Counted from the first letter of the stretch, positions 22,230 to 34,706 are shown. The stretch: 64,000 bases of DNA from Actinomucor elegans (GCA_026027325.1 JAMSLZ010000004.1:1178001-1242000); one strand, 5' to 3'. Notes: generated by a model not told the origin, from the sequence alone. Program-made: numbers and translations.

Positions 22230-24919
22230 ATGACTTCACCTATTAAAACATCAAGCATACAACCCGATAGCAAACGAATCGAACATGTTGGAGACTATAT
22301 CATTCAAAATAGAATAGGACAAGGTTCATTTGCCACTGTATATAAAGCGCAGCATAAAGTAAAAAAAAAAAAAAATCACTATCGTGTTAGTTTGGTATTA
22401 TACTTACATGTTTTTGTTATAGGATACCCAGCAAACTGTCGCCATAAAATGTGTAAAGCGTTCAAAACTCACCAAAAAGCTGTTGGAAAACCTTGAATCA
22501 GAAATATCTATCCTAACAGCGATAAGACATGATAATATTGTTGGATTAATTGAATGTCAGGTATTCAACCATGATAAAAAATAACCAAGAAAATCTGCAT
22601 GAAATAACTCGTTTGAATTAGAAAACGGAATCCAATATCTTTCTAGTAATGGAGTTTTGCTCTTTAGGTGATTTATCGCATTATATCAAAGAAGTACGTT
22701 CAAACAAGTCAGCCAAAGGTCCAGCTGGAGGCTTGCCAGAAAGAGTAGTTCGTCATTTTCTAAAGCAATTAGGTAATATCATCCAATCAATTAGTTGATG
22801 GAGTCTAACTATTCCATAGCAAATGCATTACAATTTTTAAGGTCTCAGAATCTTATTCATCGAGATATCAAACCACAGGTAATACTATATAGATACAAAT
22901 AACATAGCGCCCTATTAATGACTGCGCCCAGAATTTGCTATTGACGCCTCCTCCGCTACCAAATAATGATTCAACGATAACAAACAACAATGATCTACCT
23001 GTTTTAAAAGTTGCTGATTTTGGATTCGCACGTTTCTTACCGAATGCCAGTCTAGCAGATACACTCTGTGGTTCACCGCTTTATATGGGGCCCGAGATCC
23101 TATCTTATAAAAAATACGATGCTAAAGCAGATTTATGGTCTGTTGGCGCTGTACTCTACGAGATGGTCACGGGTAGACCACCCTTCCGAGCTCAAAATCA
23201 CATCGAATTACTAAAGAAGATCCAAGAAAACAACGATCAAATTCACTTTCCTGACGAACGGCATGAAGACATAGTGATTGGCAGTGATATCAAAGACTTG
23301 ATACGTAAACTATTGAAAAAGAACCCACAAGAGAGACTCTCATTTGAAGACTTCTTTCAACATCCAGCTGTACTTGTTCAGCAACAACAGCAGTTACCTC
23401 AACCAATACGTAGATCGAGTCTTAATCAGTTCAAAACAACAAGACATACGCCTCCTTCACCGCGACAAGGCACTAGTTATGAACCACCTCCATTTGCACA
23501 AACCACACCTAAGAGCTTAACAGACCAACCTCAGCTCATGACGACCAGAAGATGGTCTACCACTATACCAGCCACTCAAGACACAAAGTAATGTATATAT
23601 ATAGTCTAGGTTATAACATATTAATCGAATACAATAGGAATTCGCCGCTTTATTCAAAAGCTCGTCCTACGAAAACTGAAGCACAAAACCAACCTTGGAC
23701 ACCGTCATCGCCGTCTGAACCTTCTTCTTCCACTATGCATCCAGGCACCAAGATCAGAAAAGCCAAAGAAGAGACAGAAGAAGAGGATGTATTACATGAA
23801 TATGTTGTGCTAGATATTCGATCCATAGAAACCAATCAATTTGCAGATGGTAAGTGTATATATATATATATGCATAAATGAAGGCGTTAATAAACTTTTA
23901 TATATATATATACAGAACTCAAGGCTACACCTCGATCTACACCTATTCAACATGAAAGAAGGCTTTCTAGGTCACCTAGTAGCGTAACAAACGCTGTCAA
24001 TATACCCAATTCTCCATCCGCTCCACCTTTTATCCGAGAACGCAAGTCAAGTACGGGTTCCTCGGCAGGTTCCGTATTAGCTAAAGCCATTAGCAAAGCT
24101 TCTGTCCGACTGTTTGGTACCAGCATGCCCTCGCCACCCAAGGACCATCATCATTTAGTGGGATCGCCACATGGATTTATGTCACACCATCATCATGATA
24201 CAAGTAATAATCGTACTATGAAACGCATTGAACGATTGGCTTGTATGGCGCATGCAGTAGCTAAATATGGAGATCTCAAATATGAATCGCTAAACCAAAA
24301 AGAAGGCGATGTAACTATCTTGGCAGAAGAAGCATTGTCTTTGTATGTCAAATCATTGGCTCTATTGGAAATGGGATTGTATATTGCGCAACAATATTGG
24401 CATCAGCATCGTATGGATGATGAAGATGATAAAAAGAGCATTAGCTTATTGAATGATGCTGTACAATGGATGCGAGACAAGTTCAATGAATGCCTTGACC
24501 GCGCAGAATCCATAAAGTGTGAACCAACCGATAGCATATGCGTTGAAAAGCTGCTTTATGATCGCGCCTTGGAAATGGTATATATAAAAAGAAAGAAAAA
24601 AAAAAGATCTGATAAACCTAACTTTGGTCATTTAGAGTAAAGCCGCAGCGGTTCATGAATTGGTAGGGGAGAACATAACGGAATGCGAACAAAACTATCA
24701 AACAGCGATATGGATGTTGGAAGCCATATTACAGGTCCGTCCTAAAGTCGATGTGATAGTTGAAGAGGATGATCGTCGTATCATTAACCAATGTAACTAA
24801 ATTTTGCTTTCTTTCAGTATATCCACTTACTAACAATGTATGGTTTATTAGTCATCGATTCTATTCGTCATCGGATCACAGTCTTACGGAAAAAGATGGA
24901 CATATCGGAACGTGTATAG
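22230..24919 (+). CDS. ATG1: Autophagy serine/threonine kinase Atg1
   Basis: This is the initiating kinase of autophagy (ULK1 in animals), which acts with Atg13/Atg17 at the phagophore assembly site. Nine exons (22230-22358, 22423-22560, 22622-22772, 22820-22878, 22932-23587, 23638-23849, 23916-24577, 24636-24792, 24852-24919) give 743 aa. Kinase landmarks are the glycine loop [11 protein letters not shown], lysine of VAIKCVKR (K52), HRDIKPQN (D155), DFGFARF (D188), and [12 protein letters not shown] with [14 protein letters not shown] Ser/Pro-rich linker follows. The C-terminal EAT/MIT-type helical region ([37 protein letters not shown]) ends [11 protein letters not shown], as in other Atg1 proteins. 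The last exon is short and found only after removing an intron with a TACTAACA branch point. Confidence 0.93.
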
Positions 24920-26058
24920 GTTCCAACTATTTACCAATCAATTTACAGTATTATATCCCTCCGATTCCCACCCAGCTGCATTGCAACACCGCACTCAACC
25001 CAGTAATATTGATCTCCGGTTTTCGGACATAATAAATTGATATTCCACTCGTTTCTATGCTGTCCCTTAAGATTGTCTGTGCCATAAACATTACTAAATA
25101 CAACTATACAACGTGGTTCATGTACTTTAATGTCAGCTTTCAATCGCGTTATCAGCGTGAAAGTGTATATTAAAAAAAAATGAAACCCTTCGCGTGTGTA
25201 ATGCCTAATCTTAAAGCCTTTTTTATAGTACGTTTCTTTGCCAAGATGGTAAGCCATGTTTCGCTCATTTCAATAACCGCTTACTATTATTCTTTGCTCA
25301 AATAAAGAATCGTTTTCTTTCTCTTTCTCTTTCATCTCTCTTTATTTCATAGACAGACGAACACAAAAGAGTAAGTATTTAAGGCTCCTTTTCAAACAAT
25401 GTTGGATTTATTTGCTACTGCTACGTATTCTGTATGTCAAATTCTGTTTACATTGTTTATATTTACATCTCCTGCGCACACACACACATACACACAAAAT
25501 CGATCACTTTCCTTTTCCAAGCTGTAATCGTGCTCTTTTCGTTGTTTATATCACTTCAGAAGTCAGATTACAGCGGCGACTTGCCCTTACACAAAGCACA
25601 TTCTGATGAACACAGAAAAAAAAAAGTAACCATAAAAAATTTTGTTCATACAACTATCATTTTCCAGTATAACCTTCTTTTCGACATTTTGATTAGAAAA
25701 CAAATAGATAAGCCCTTATGTAGACTCACTTTATCAACCTGAATGCCCTTTCTTTTTTCTTGTTTATATTCAACATACAGACAACTAAACATAACATTGA
25801 CTGACAGAAAACATAGTAGTATAGCGTAACAAAAAAAAAAAGAAAAAAAAAAAAAAAACTGACTGTAAAAAAAATTTTTTTTTTTTTTCTGAGCAGCTTA
25901 TTAAGAAACCCTTGTACTAACTTGTTTTTCCTCTTTTTTTTTCTACTCTTTTTATTTTAACAGCTCTCTCTCTTTTTTCTCACAGTATAGTAACTCCACC
26001 TCTATCTCAGTTATTGTCGTTATCCCAAATCAAGTCCAACTCCTATAAGTGATATACT
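24920..26058. other. Intergenic / long leader of the 26 kb transcription factor
   Basis: No gene can be supported. A CA/ACAC tract lies at about 25477-25497, and A- and T-runs at 25830-25890. The last 250 bases are strongly pyrimidine-rich with few ATGs, which suggests a long 5' leader for the next gene. A 104-aa minus ORF at 24943-25257 has no recognisable features. Confidence 0.4.
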
Positions 26059-27373
26059 ATGCAATCGATTCCTTATTACCAACAGCAGCAATATCAACCT
26101 CAAGCTCCTTATCAGGCTCAAGGCTCTAATGTCTTAAACAATGGACCTTCTATGATGAATCAGCCACCTCATGGTTTGGCTCAACCACCTCATGGTCTTC
26201 CTCCTATGCAACATCCTGGTATTCCTGATCCATCTCAAGTGCAAGTCAATGGCCCTCAACAGCCACCTAAGAGAAAACAAGTCAAGAATGCTTGTAGTAA
26301 GTATATTTGATATACATGTAGAACAAGGTTTATTAATTAAATTTTAAAAGCCAACTGTCAAAAAGCTTGTAAGAAGTGTGATGATGCTAGACCTTGTCCT
26401 AGATGTATCAAGTATGGCATTGCTGATACTTGCGTCAACTCAGTTAGAAAGGAACGTAAGAAGGGCATCAAACGTGGTCCTTACAAGAGAAGACAAAAGA
26501 CAGGTGGTAAATATGAGAAATATTATTATTAGAAAAAAGACGCGTTATATACTTACATCATACATAGAAGAAAAGCCTCGCAAGAACGCCGCTGATATGA
26601 ACAATAGTAATGATCAAAACACTACCCAAAACACTCAATATGCTCCTCCTACTATGCGTGGACCTCCTACCATTCCTTTCGGTTACCCAAGCAACTTGAA
26701 CCAATATGGTCAACCTTACGATCCCTATGCTCAATACGCTGCTTATCATAAAGAACAAAACCAAATGATGCCTCAACCTTATGTAGTTAACCCTGTTTAT
26801 CCTCCTATGGGCTATCCTGTCATTGTCCCCGGCACCGCTGGTAACAACGATAATAACCAACAGCAGCAACCTCAACAACAACAATCTCAACAGCAGCAAC
26901 AGCAGCAACAACAACAGCAACATGCTTACCAACAACACTATAATAACATGATGCATCAACAACAAGCCAATGGATCTCAATCTAGACCTCCTATGATTCA
27001 ACATAACGAACATGTTATGCACCAACAATCTCCCGCTGGTAGCCCTCAAGTCTATTATCAACAAGCTCAGCAACAGCAACACAGCCAACCTTCTTCTCAA
27101 AGAAATAGCCCTCACTTGCCTGAACTCAAGGTTGAGCAATTACAGCATGCAAGCAGTAACAATGCTTCTACTCCTACTGCCACGAATGCCACTAACAGTA
27201 CAAGTGAAGCATTTGCAAAGCCTCAAACAATGACGCCTGCAGCTTCCACTTCCACTTCCACTGCAGCATCCCCAGACTCAGGTAAAAGAGATATACATGC
27301 TATATCCCAATACAAGTTGAACTAACGCGTTATTTTTCAAATAGCCACTTGGGTTCCTCCTCGTTCCTCCTAA
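26059..27373 (+). CDS. Zn2Cys6 transcription factor, glutamine-rich
   Basis: Exons 26059-26296, 26351-26506, 26568-27281 and 27345-27373 give 378 aa. After a Pro/Gln-rich N-terminus there is a fungal binuclear zinc cluster that crosses the first intron: CTNCQKACKKC then DDARPCPRCIKYGIADTC. The cysteine spacing is C-x2-C-x6-C-x5-C-x2-C-x8-C, with one extra Cys in the first loop. A basic patch (RKERKKGIKRGPYKRR) follows and may extend DNA contact or act as a nuclear signal. The rest is low complexity: Q runs of up to about 11, then Ser/Thr/Ala, with no fungal 'middle homology' domain. It shares cluster spacing and the DDxRPCxRCIK phrase with the ERT1-like factor at 60.8 kb. Its targets are unknown. 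Confidence 0.82.
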
Positions 27374-27969
27374 TTTTTTTTTTTTTTCATTATATTACAC
27401 GTTTTGTTTTGCTCTTTTTTTCCTTTTTTTTTTACATACACTCTCACAATTACAATCACATCAAATCATTTATTGCTTTTTTCAATATACAACAAGCACT
27501 TTTATGTCTCTTAAAGTCTTTATATGAAACTATTATTCTTTTCGTTTCCATAAAAAAAAAATTTTTTTTTTTTTCAACATGGACGCGTTTGGGATGAAGT
27601 TGAAAATGATAGTCTTTAAAAAAAATATAGAAAAAAAAATCTTCCTTTTTTTTACACACCCACACCTCACACATGTACACATTTCACAATAACAAGCCCA
27701 AAAAAATAATAACAAATTTAGAATTTATATATAAAATGGTTCATTTTTTTTAGACCCTTCTTTTTTCATTTATATCGAGCAAATTGTACAACTGACGCGT
27801 CAAACCATGTTTTTTTTTCTTCATAAAAATGAAACGGAGCTAAATACTTTAGTGAGCTAAAAGGAAGGGGGTACCGTGGATCAAAAAAAAAAAAAAAAAA
27901 AAAAATTATTCCAGAAAAAAAAAAAAAGATGAGCTCATAGGTAGTATCCGTCTGGGTACTAATTCATTC

Positions 27970-28270
27970 TTTGGAGGGATCGTTGAACATGTCTTTCGTA
28001 ATCTCGATAGATCTTGCATTGCAATGGTTCATTTTGAATATAAAATATCTATTAGAGATATTACACTGAGATCAGTAGAGATCTAGCTCACATTTATAAG
28101 CCCATGTCCAGAAGTTTTATTAGGAGGCGCTTGCTCATTGATCCTTTGTAGATCTTGAATGCCTCTTTCATAATCTCGGTAGATCTTTTATTGCACAAGA
28201 TGCAGCAGCTCATTCTGAACAAAAGAATGTTCATTACATGCGATGTTTTCACCAAAATCTGTCAAAATCG
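27970..28270. repeat. Local duplication plus weak copy of the dispersed family
   Basis: Two imperfect segments about 165 bp apart share TCTTTCGTAATCTCGATAGA / TCTTTCATAATCTCGGTAGA followed by TCTT..ATTGCA and (G)TTCATT.TGAA. The second runs into AGATGCAGCAGCTCATTCTG, which matches the minus orientation of the dispersed 160-180 bp family. Confidence 0.5.
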
Positions 28271-29265
28271 GGTCTGTTCATTCACCCATGCCAATAAATA
28301 TTATTGGAATTTTCGTTTTTTATTATCATTATCATTATCTGTTCTTCAGCCATAGAAGTTTTTCTATGCCAACATCTTCAGAGGATCTCACTTTTATGGG
28401 TACATGTGCTTAATTAAATTCATAGCCAATCTAACTTTCTTTTACTTTGTGTGTATTGTGTAAATGAAGCAACTATTTTAGATACTGTTAAAAAAAAACT
28501 TTATGCTAGCGGAATCTTTTAACAGATGAATATAATTATCTACAGTTGTACAACACTATTCAACATAAAGCTCTCATTTGATTATATAGTCACTCATAAA
28601 ATGAAAGAGATATACTGTTCTATTGTTGATCTAGAGAGAATAGAATAATTTCAAAAATTTTGTCGAGAGACATGATAGAGCCCTGGAGTGGAAGAGAGAC
28701 CGTCAATTCATTCGCAGCCAATTCAGAGAAAGCTGGCCATTCACTTAATTAAACTTTTCAGCTCAGGGTATTAGAATTCATGCGTAAAAATAAAAATAAA
28801 ATCTGATTATTGTGCAAATGATAGCTACATAGTTTTGTTTTAGCGTTTAGGCAAAAAACCGTATGATACAAAGTCTTTATTCATAGAATATACATAGTAA
28901 AATGTTGCACCAAAGAGCAAAAAAAGACATTAGCTGTCAGAATTGGATAGAGTCTAAATATTTCTTTTCACAATTAGATATCATTGATCAAAAGGCGCTT
29001 GTTTTGTTTTATATAATTTATTCAAAAATTCAAGGTATGTCTTCTCTGAATAAAAAAAAATAGAGGCGATTATTTACTATTATTTAATTATGCAAAATAT
29101 AGAAGCGAATGAATATAAAAAGTTTACTCTAGAAATCAAAAACTCTGTGTCTTTGGTACCATTTACAAACGTTTAGCTTTATGTAAACATTTAAAGTATG
29201 TAGTTACTAAAAAAATATCCCATTTTGTTCTTTGTATTTTCCTTTTTTATCGATTTAAATTGTAG

Positions 29266-29655
29266 ATTCTGTGCCCCAAAGGACTGAGCTACCTAATAAA
29301 AAAAAAGACAATGGACGTTTAAGGCATTTTGCTCGTTTAATAAAAATTAAAGATAGATGGCATGATGTTCTTATGAATGACATACATATACTACAAATTA
29401 AAATAGAAAGTAATACGCTAAAGCGCAAGGTAGATGTAATAATGTTAGATCACTAAAGCATTTATAGTTACAAGTATCTATCAATTGAGTAAACCTCCAT
29501 TCAGACTTATCTAATTTCCAGATACTAGCGCGCAACCGTCGTTAGTAATTCGCCCAGACATATTTGATAAATTTTTTAACGACTATTTTACTATGAAGAA
29601 GAAAAGGGCAATTGTATTTCCGACATCCAATGAAATGAATTTGTCTGACGATTAA
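29266..29655 (+). pseudogene. Possible remnant or orphan exon pair, unknown
   Basis: Two stretches look coding and join in frame: 29266-29409 (GRLRHFARLIKIKDRWHDV, an internal exon opening after TTGTAG) and 29522-29655 (SLVIRPDIFDKFFNDYFTM, KKKRAIVFPTS) across an intron GTAATA..TTTCCAG with a CTAAT branch point. No convincing start exon was found upstream. A further open piece at about 29812-29910 (FVDQDTSLDESRSDPTSDEY) may belong to it. I do not recognise a family. It may be a decayed gene, a mobile-element remnant, or chance. Confidence 0.3.
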
Positions 29656-30022
29656 TTTTCGAGACCCATATGCCAATTCGCGCATTAGATCAAAGATTGA
29701 TCTGATCTAGTATCAAATGATGATTTCTTTATATTCATAATGAGCTGCTTCATCTTTTAAAATTTTGCTTGTTACTAAACCAACTTGCGTATACTTTATT
29801 TTATACAATAGATTGCATGTATTCCGTCCTTATAAGGTTTTTGTAGATCAAGATACATCTTTAGACGAATCTCGGTCTGATCCGACATCAGATGAGTACG
29901 ACAAGGTCATGGTAAGCAGTTATATCTTGTGAGATCTGTGACTTGACAGAAACGGCCATAAATACTTTTTTTTTAAAAAAATAAATAATCAATTGCACTT
30001 GTTTAGATTTCTTCAAGATCTT

Positions 30023-30079
30023 GATAGATCAAACTAGATCTGATAGATCAAACTAGATCTGATAGATCAAACTAGATCT
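30023..30079. repeat. 19-bp tandem repeat, three perfect copies
   Basis: The unit GATAGATCAAACTAGATCT is repeated at 30023-30041, 30042-30060 and 30061-30079, with partial units on each side rich in AGATC. The AGATCT/GATC vocabulary is that of the GATC box in the dispersed family. Confidence 0.9.
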
Positions 30080-30324
30080 GACAGATCTCAGTTCGATCTG
30101 GCAGTAGATTAGTAACACTGTAATGAGTTGCGGCAAACTGTTGAGTGAAACAACCATGCATACGGTACTTGAATATTCAACACACTGTACATAATCATAC
30201 TATAGCAAGGGACTGCTCTTCTTGTTTCTTTCTCACGGTGCGCTTTGATTGTACCACTAAAGCATTCCAGTCAAAACAGATAAGCTCTATGACTAATACT
30301 TATTTAGATAACCGCAGTGAGTAC

Positions 30325-30359
<35 letters not shown>

Positions 30360-30414
30360 AAAATGTGATGTTTATTTACGATGATTCTACTATATAATTT
30401 ACATGATAACGCTT

Positions 30415-31373
30415 TTAATCTCTGCCCAATTCTTCAGCTAATTCCTTACTGCGGTTTGTAGCAGCAAACACAGCATTTCTCATTAATTGACGAATATTGG
30501 CAGATTCCATTGATTTGATAGCAGCTTCTGTGGTTCCTTTGGGAGATGTTACTTTTCGACGTAATGTAGCCAAATCATCTTCCGAGTTTTGAGCCATACG
30601 AGCAGCACCCAAACATGTTTGAACTGTTAATTGTTTTGCTTCTTCTGGAGTTAAGCCTGCCTCCACACCTGCATTTTCTATAATTACACAACAGATATTT
30701 AATCTCCATATCTTATCTTTCCCAGATCTCTCCATGTTCACTACCATGACTACTACAACTTACCCATGGCCTCCATCATTAAAAAGAAGTAAGCAGGGCC
30801 ACTGCCACTCATACCTGTGATGCTATCGATTAAAGATTCCTTTTCAACCCAAGACAGCACCTTGGAAACAGAGCCCAATAGACGTTCTGTCAGATTCTTT
30901 TGTTCTTGTGTCACTACATCTGTGGCAAATAAGCCTACTGCGCCTTCACCTATCAAGGCAGGTGTGTTGGGCATAATACGTACAAGAGGGGCCTGATAGG
31001 ATTCCGCGTTGATCCATCTCAAGATGGCTTCTGTTTCAATGCCTGCAGCAATAGAAATAATCAAAATATTGGGATTTTTGTGCAATGTGGGAGCCAAAGC
31101 CTCAACTACGGGTTTCAAGACTTGAGGTTTGACAGCCAAGATAACAATATCAGCACCATCGACCACAGCATCGTTGTTAGTAGTACTCATTACATCAGGA
31201 TATTTCTGATGCATGTATTCACGACGCTCTTCTAAAGGTTCACTGAATCGTAAATGAGTATGAGGATGGCCTACTGAAGGATGATAGAGACCACCCAAGA
31301 TGGCCTCAGCCATATTGCCTCCACCAATGAATGCAATGACAGGAGTTGCGTTGAGTTGAGCAATAGAAACCAT
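30415..31373 (-). CDS. PRO3: Pyrroline-5-carboxylate reductase
   Basis: This catalyses the last step of proline synthesis, NAD(P)H-dependent reduction of pyrroline-5-carboxylate. Exons 31373-30764 and 30677-30415 give 290 aa. It has the N-terminal Rossmann motif (FIGGGNMAEAILGGL), ILAVKPQVL, the family phrase VRIMPNTPALIGEGA and the dimerisation/catalytic signature SITGMSGSGPAYFF. The C-terminus has LTPEEAKQLTVQTCLGAA and SPKGTTEAAIKSM. I use the ATG opening MVSIAQLNATP; an upstream in-frame extension is hydrophobic leader-like and not expected. The gene is divergent from ARF1. Confidence 0.95.
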
Positions 31374-31819
31374 TTTTTTTAAAAAAAAAAGAAAGTAGAA
31401 GGAAGAGATACAGATTAGAAACCTGATGAGGGGAGAAATCGACTCTTTATAAACCATCAATGATGATTGGCTAGTCACGATGAGTCTTATATCACAAATA
31501 ATAAAAAAAATTACCTTTTCAGTCTATTTTATTATTTAGATCTTTGCAGTGTATACCTTACAATCGAAGACAAAAATCATTTTACAACTTATTCTACGAA
31601 TTTTTTTTTTTTATTAGGGGATTTCGCTTAGGAGAACGAATGTTTTTTTGACATATTGATTTGGTACCTTTTTGAACAAACTCCTATTTGATGTTGCACT
31701 AAATATATAATATTTATATCGGACTTTGGCTTCTTTTTTTCTCTTTCTTCTTGTTTTCAATTCTTTTCTATACATACGAACCCCTTCCTTTCCTTTCAAA
31801 ATATTAAAATATAATAAAA
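31374..31819. promoter_or_regulatory. Shared upstream region of PRO3 and ARF1
   Basis: 446 bp lie between divergent start codons. A/T runs flank both starts, and a C/T-rich tract (31725-31800) precedes the ARF1 ATG. No specific operator was recognised. Confidence 0.4.
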
Positions 31820-32470
31820 ATGGGTGCTAATCTATCAAAAGCTCTATCCAAAATGTTTGGCAGTAAAGAGATGCGTATCTTGATGTTGGGATTAGATGCT
31901 GCTGGAAAAACAAGTAACTTAATTACAAATCATCTAAAAGGCTCATCTCGCTCATCTGTTCTATAGCTATCCTTTATAAACTAAAACTCAACCAATCCGT
32001 TACTACTATTCCTACTGTTGGTTTCAACGTCGAGTCGGTTACATACAAGAATGTCAAGTTCAATGTTTGGGTAATGTGTTCAGTATTTGAACTACACAAT
32101 CTCGGTCTAATAAATAAATTAATAGGACGTTGGAGGTCAAGATAAAATTCGAAACTTGTGGAGACATTATTATACAGGCACACAAGGCCTGATTTTCGTG
32201 ATTGATTCTCAAGATCGCGACCGTATTGATGAAGCGCGTCAAGAACTACACCGTATTTTATCAGATCGAGAAATGAAAGACTGCTTATTGTTGGTGTTTG
32301 CCAATAAACAGGATTTACCTGGCGCTATGTTACCTCAAGAGGTTACAGAGAAATTAGGTCTGGATAAGATGAAGGAAAGACCTTGGTATGTCTATCCTTC
32401 ATGTGCTACAACAGGTGAAGGTTTATTCCAAGGCTTAAACTGGTTGAGTCAAAATGTAAAGTCCAAGTAA
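31820..32470 (+). CDS. ARF1: ADP-ribosylation factor, Arf1 GTPase
   Basis: This is a small GTPase that recruits COPI and adaptor coats at the Golgi. Exons 31820-31913, 31967-32070 and 32126-32470 give 180 aa, the normal Arf length. Gly2 ([14 protein letters not shown]) is the N-myristoylation site on the amphipathic helix. Nucleotide motifs are GLDAAGKT (P-loop, split by intron 1), PTVGFNVE (switch I), DVGGQDKIR (switch II), NKQDLPGA and the CATTGEG loop. The [18 protein letters not shown] segment is typical of Arf1-class rather than Arl proteins. It runs convergent to the kinase gene on minus, with 160 bp between stops. Confidence 0.95.
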
Positions 32471-32630
32471 ACTCCTTATGTATTCTTTGTCTTTTTTTTT
32501 TAATATTATTTTGATCTCTTCTTCCTTCTATTCGATTCCCTCTCCTACATACTTATTATTTATATTTATATAAAAAAAAAAGCCTTTTTTTTTTTCTTTT
32601 TTAATTTAATTAATAGCACATGTTTCTTTA

Positions 32631-33897
32631 TTAAAACACAAAATGATGCTTATGTCTATGAAAAGACTCGTAGCAGACTTGAATGGATTGTATCCATTCA
32701 GATTCAATACATTGATCTATTGTCCATCTGTTCAATGGATTGATGTCAAACATACCATACAAACAGGCTTGTTCGTTTTCGTTACATTTGGAAAGAGGAA
32801 GCCAGGTACGCTTGGGTGCTGTAGCTTGATAGATTATAAATTGAGGATCTTCGTGATTGGCCTTGAAAAAAGGTATTTGTCTATAGATTAAACAATGCCA
32901 GGTGACTGCACAGCTCCAGATATCCAATGCTCTTCCATCATATTGATCATTTGAGAACAATTCAGGTGACCAATATGGTTCGGATCCACACCGGCCTTTG
33001 GAGTATCTTGGCTCCAAGTCAAAGCAGGATTGCACTACGTCTGCAACACCAAAATCAGCAATTTTAAGAACTCCTTCAGTTGTCATGACAAGATTTTCAG
33101 GTTTAATATCACGATGCGCCACACCACTGTGATGAATATGCTGGACACCTAGTAGTAGTTGTTTAAACAGACAATCAATTTCTTGGTCAGTTAGATCATA
33201 TTGTTGTAAAATAGAAAACACGTCGCCACCAGCACACTAGTTTAAATATCGTTTAGCATTTTCTTTATATAATTCATACGTTGCTTACATATTCCATCAC
33301 GGTGCACCATCTGCCTTTCTTGTCTTTTAAAAGATCAAATACTTGTATCACATGGCGATGACAGAGCGTTTTAGATATACAAAATTCGCTTGTCATACGC
33401 TTATCATAACCTTTTTGGCTCTCATCTTTATGATCGCGTTTACGAAACGTCTTGATGGCTACTACTTTGCCATTGATAGGCTCCAATAAGCGCAATTTAG
33501 CTGTAGCGCCTTGTCCAATTGTCTTGCCTTTTTTATGATCCTTGTATTTATCCTGCAATATCACAGCGGGTTGAGCTCGCTCACTTGTAGGCGTAGAACA
33601 TGTGGAAAAGCTAGGTGAGGGTGGTAGATAAATTTGGCTACTCAGGGTTGGGCTGGTAAGGATATTGCTATTAATGATAGGCGTTTCATCTGAAGGCAAC
33701 ATTAGAAAATCACTGGCTGATGTAGGTGCATGATTATTTCCTGGCTTGGGTGAAGGGGGACATGATCGTAAAGACAAGTTGGATAGCTTTCGAGTGAGCT
33801 TTGAAAAGCTTGAACTCGAAGGTGTTGGTGACGGTAATTTCTCATAATCCTGCTGAGGTGGAGATAGTAAAATAACAGGCTGTACTTTATCCGTCAT
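32631..33897 (-). CDS. Protein kinase of the NPR/HAL type
   Basis: Exons 33897-33289 and 33236-32631 give 404 aa. The first ~115 residues are Ser/Pro-rich and likely regulatory. The kinase domain follows: GKTIGQGATAKLRL (glycine loop), KVVAIKTFRKR (catalytic Lys), VAHRDIKPENLVM (catalytic Asp), DFGVADVV, and RCGSEPYWSPELF with ALDIWSCAVTWHCL. The phrases GATAKLRL, HRDIKPENL and CGSEPY fit the fungal Npr1/Hal4/Hal5 group, which controls nutrient and potassium transporters. It is shorter than yeast members, and assignment to one of them is not possible. The N-terminal arm has several Ser-Pro sites suitable for phosphorylation (inference). Confidence 0.83.
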
Positions 33898-34211
33898 GAT
33901 TAAAAAAAAAAAAAAAAAAAAGAAAGAAAGAAAGAAAAAAAAAAAAAAGAGTGTACTTCTTTAGCCAACTAATACCATGTATACACGCACGCAACTACTA
34001 TGAGCTCCTCTCGTATTATTTTAATAAACTCCCTTCACACATATTCCTTAAACCTAACCATTTTAAAGCATGCATTATGCGAACTGATAAGGTACGCGTA
34101 TTCCTAAATAGTGACCGCCTCTTGATCAGCATTGCTTTTTATACTATAGCAAGATCGTGTTTGTATTAGACGGTCTTTTAATCATCCTCGTTTTAATATC
34201 ATTGTTCTAGA
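33898..34211. other. Intergenic, kinase promoter / SDHAF2 3' end
   Basis: The sequence immediately upstream of the kinase start is a long (A)n/GAAA tract at 33902-33950 (on the minus strand, a pyrimidine tract). No gene was found. Confidence 0.4.
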
Positions 34212-34706
34212 CTAATTCTCCAAGTTGGGCATACGAAGTACTTTTTTATCTTCATTCTTTGCATGGCGAGTGATCATCTCCAGCACTTTTGAGTCCTGCC
34301 ATCTTTCTGGAATAGGCTTTTTGTTCGTGGCCCAATAAAAGATATCCCAATCCGGTTCATCCAATAGCTTGTCATACTCTTCTAACTGAGCTCGATCAAA
34401 CTGAGGTAACCACACTTTGGCAAAGGTTGATAACAGCAAATCTGTTTCTAAAATACCTCGTTTGCGGCTTTGGTACGTGAGTCGACGACGCTTGTTTTCT
34501 GTTTCTTCATTAGGGCGAGGAATGGGAGGCAAGTTGGGGTAAGAACTGTCCAAAGCTGCTTCGGAAGAGTGACGAATGGCTAAATCGGGATAAGGATCAT
34601 TGCTTTTATTGTTGTTCTTTAGGAGAACACTTGGCGAAATAAAGGTACGGGTTAGTTGGACTTGACGGCCAATAAGGTTGAATTGTCGGCTAGCAGATCG
34701 TAACAT
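34212..34706 (-). CDS. SDH5: Succinate dehydrogenase assembly factor 2 (Sdh5)
   Basis: This mitochondrial matrix factor promotes covalent FAD attachment to the succinate dehydrogenase flavoprotein. It is a single exon of 164 aa. The N-terminus (MLRSASRQFNLIGRQVQLTR) is a positively charged presequence. The conserved core has RRLTYQSRKRGILETDLLLS, TFAKVWLPQF, LEEYDKLLDEPDWDIFYW and KPIPERW, in the order of the SDHAF2/Sdh5/Emi5 family. The length is typical. Confidence 0.95.
   Translation of the reverse strand: MLRSASRQFNLIGRQVQLTRTFISPSVLLKNNNKSNDPYPDLAIRHSSEAALDSSYPNLPPIPRPNEETENKRRRLTYQSRKRGILETDLLLSTFAKVWLPQFDRAQLEEYDKLLDEPDWDIFYWATNKKPIPERWQDSKVLEMITRHAKNEDKKVLRMPNLEN

Larger units (their letters stand above)
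27374..30414. other. Gene-poor 3 kb
   Basis: This holds the 3' region of the zinc-cluster gene, A- and T-runs (27883-27905, 30327-30352), two related 90-bp segments (27970-28060 and 28135-28225), a 19-bp tandem repeat at 30023-30079 and a doubtful split ORF at 29266-29655. No firm gene was found. Confidence 0.4.

Noticed and set aside
24943..25257. 104-aa minus ORF just after ATG1
   Set aside because: No homology is recognised, and it covers the 3' flank of ATG1. Kept only as an intergenic remark.
26558..27139. 193-aa leucine-rich minus ORF
   Set aside because: It is the antisense of the Gln-rich region of the zinc-cluster factor.
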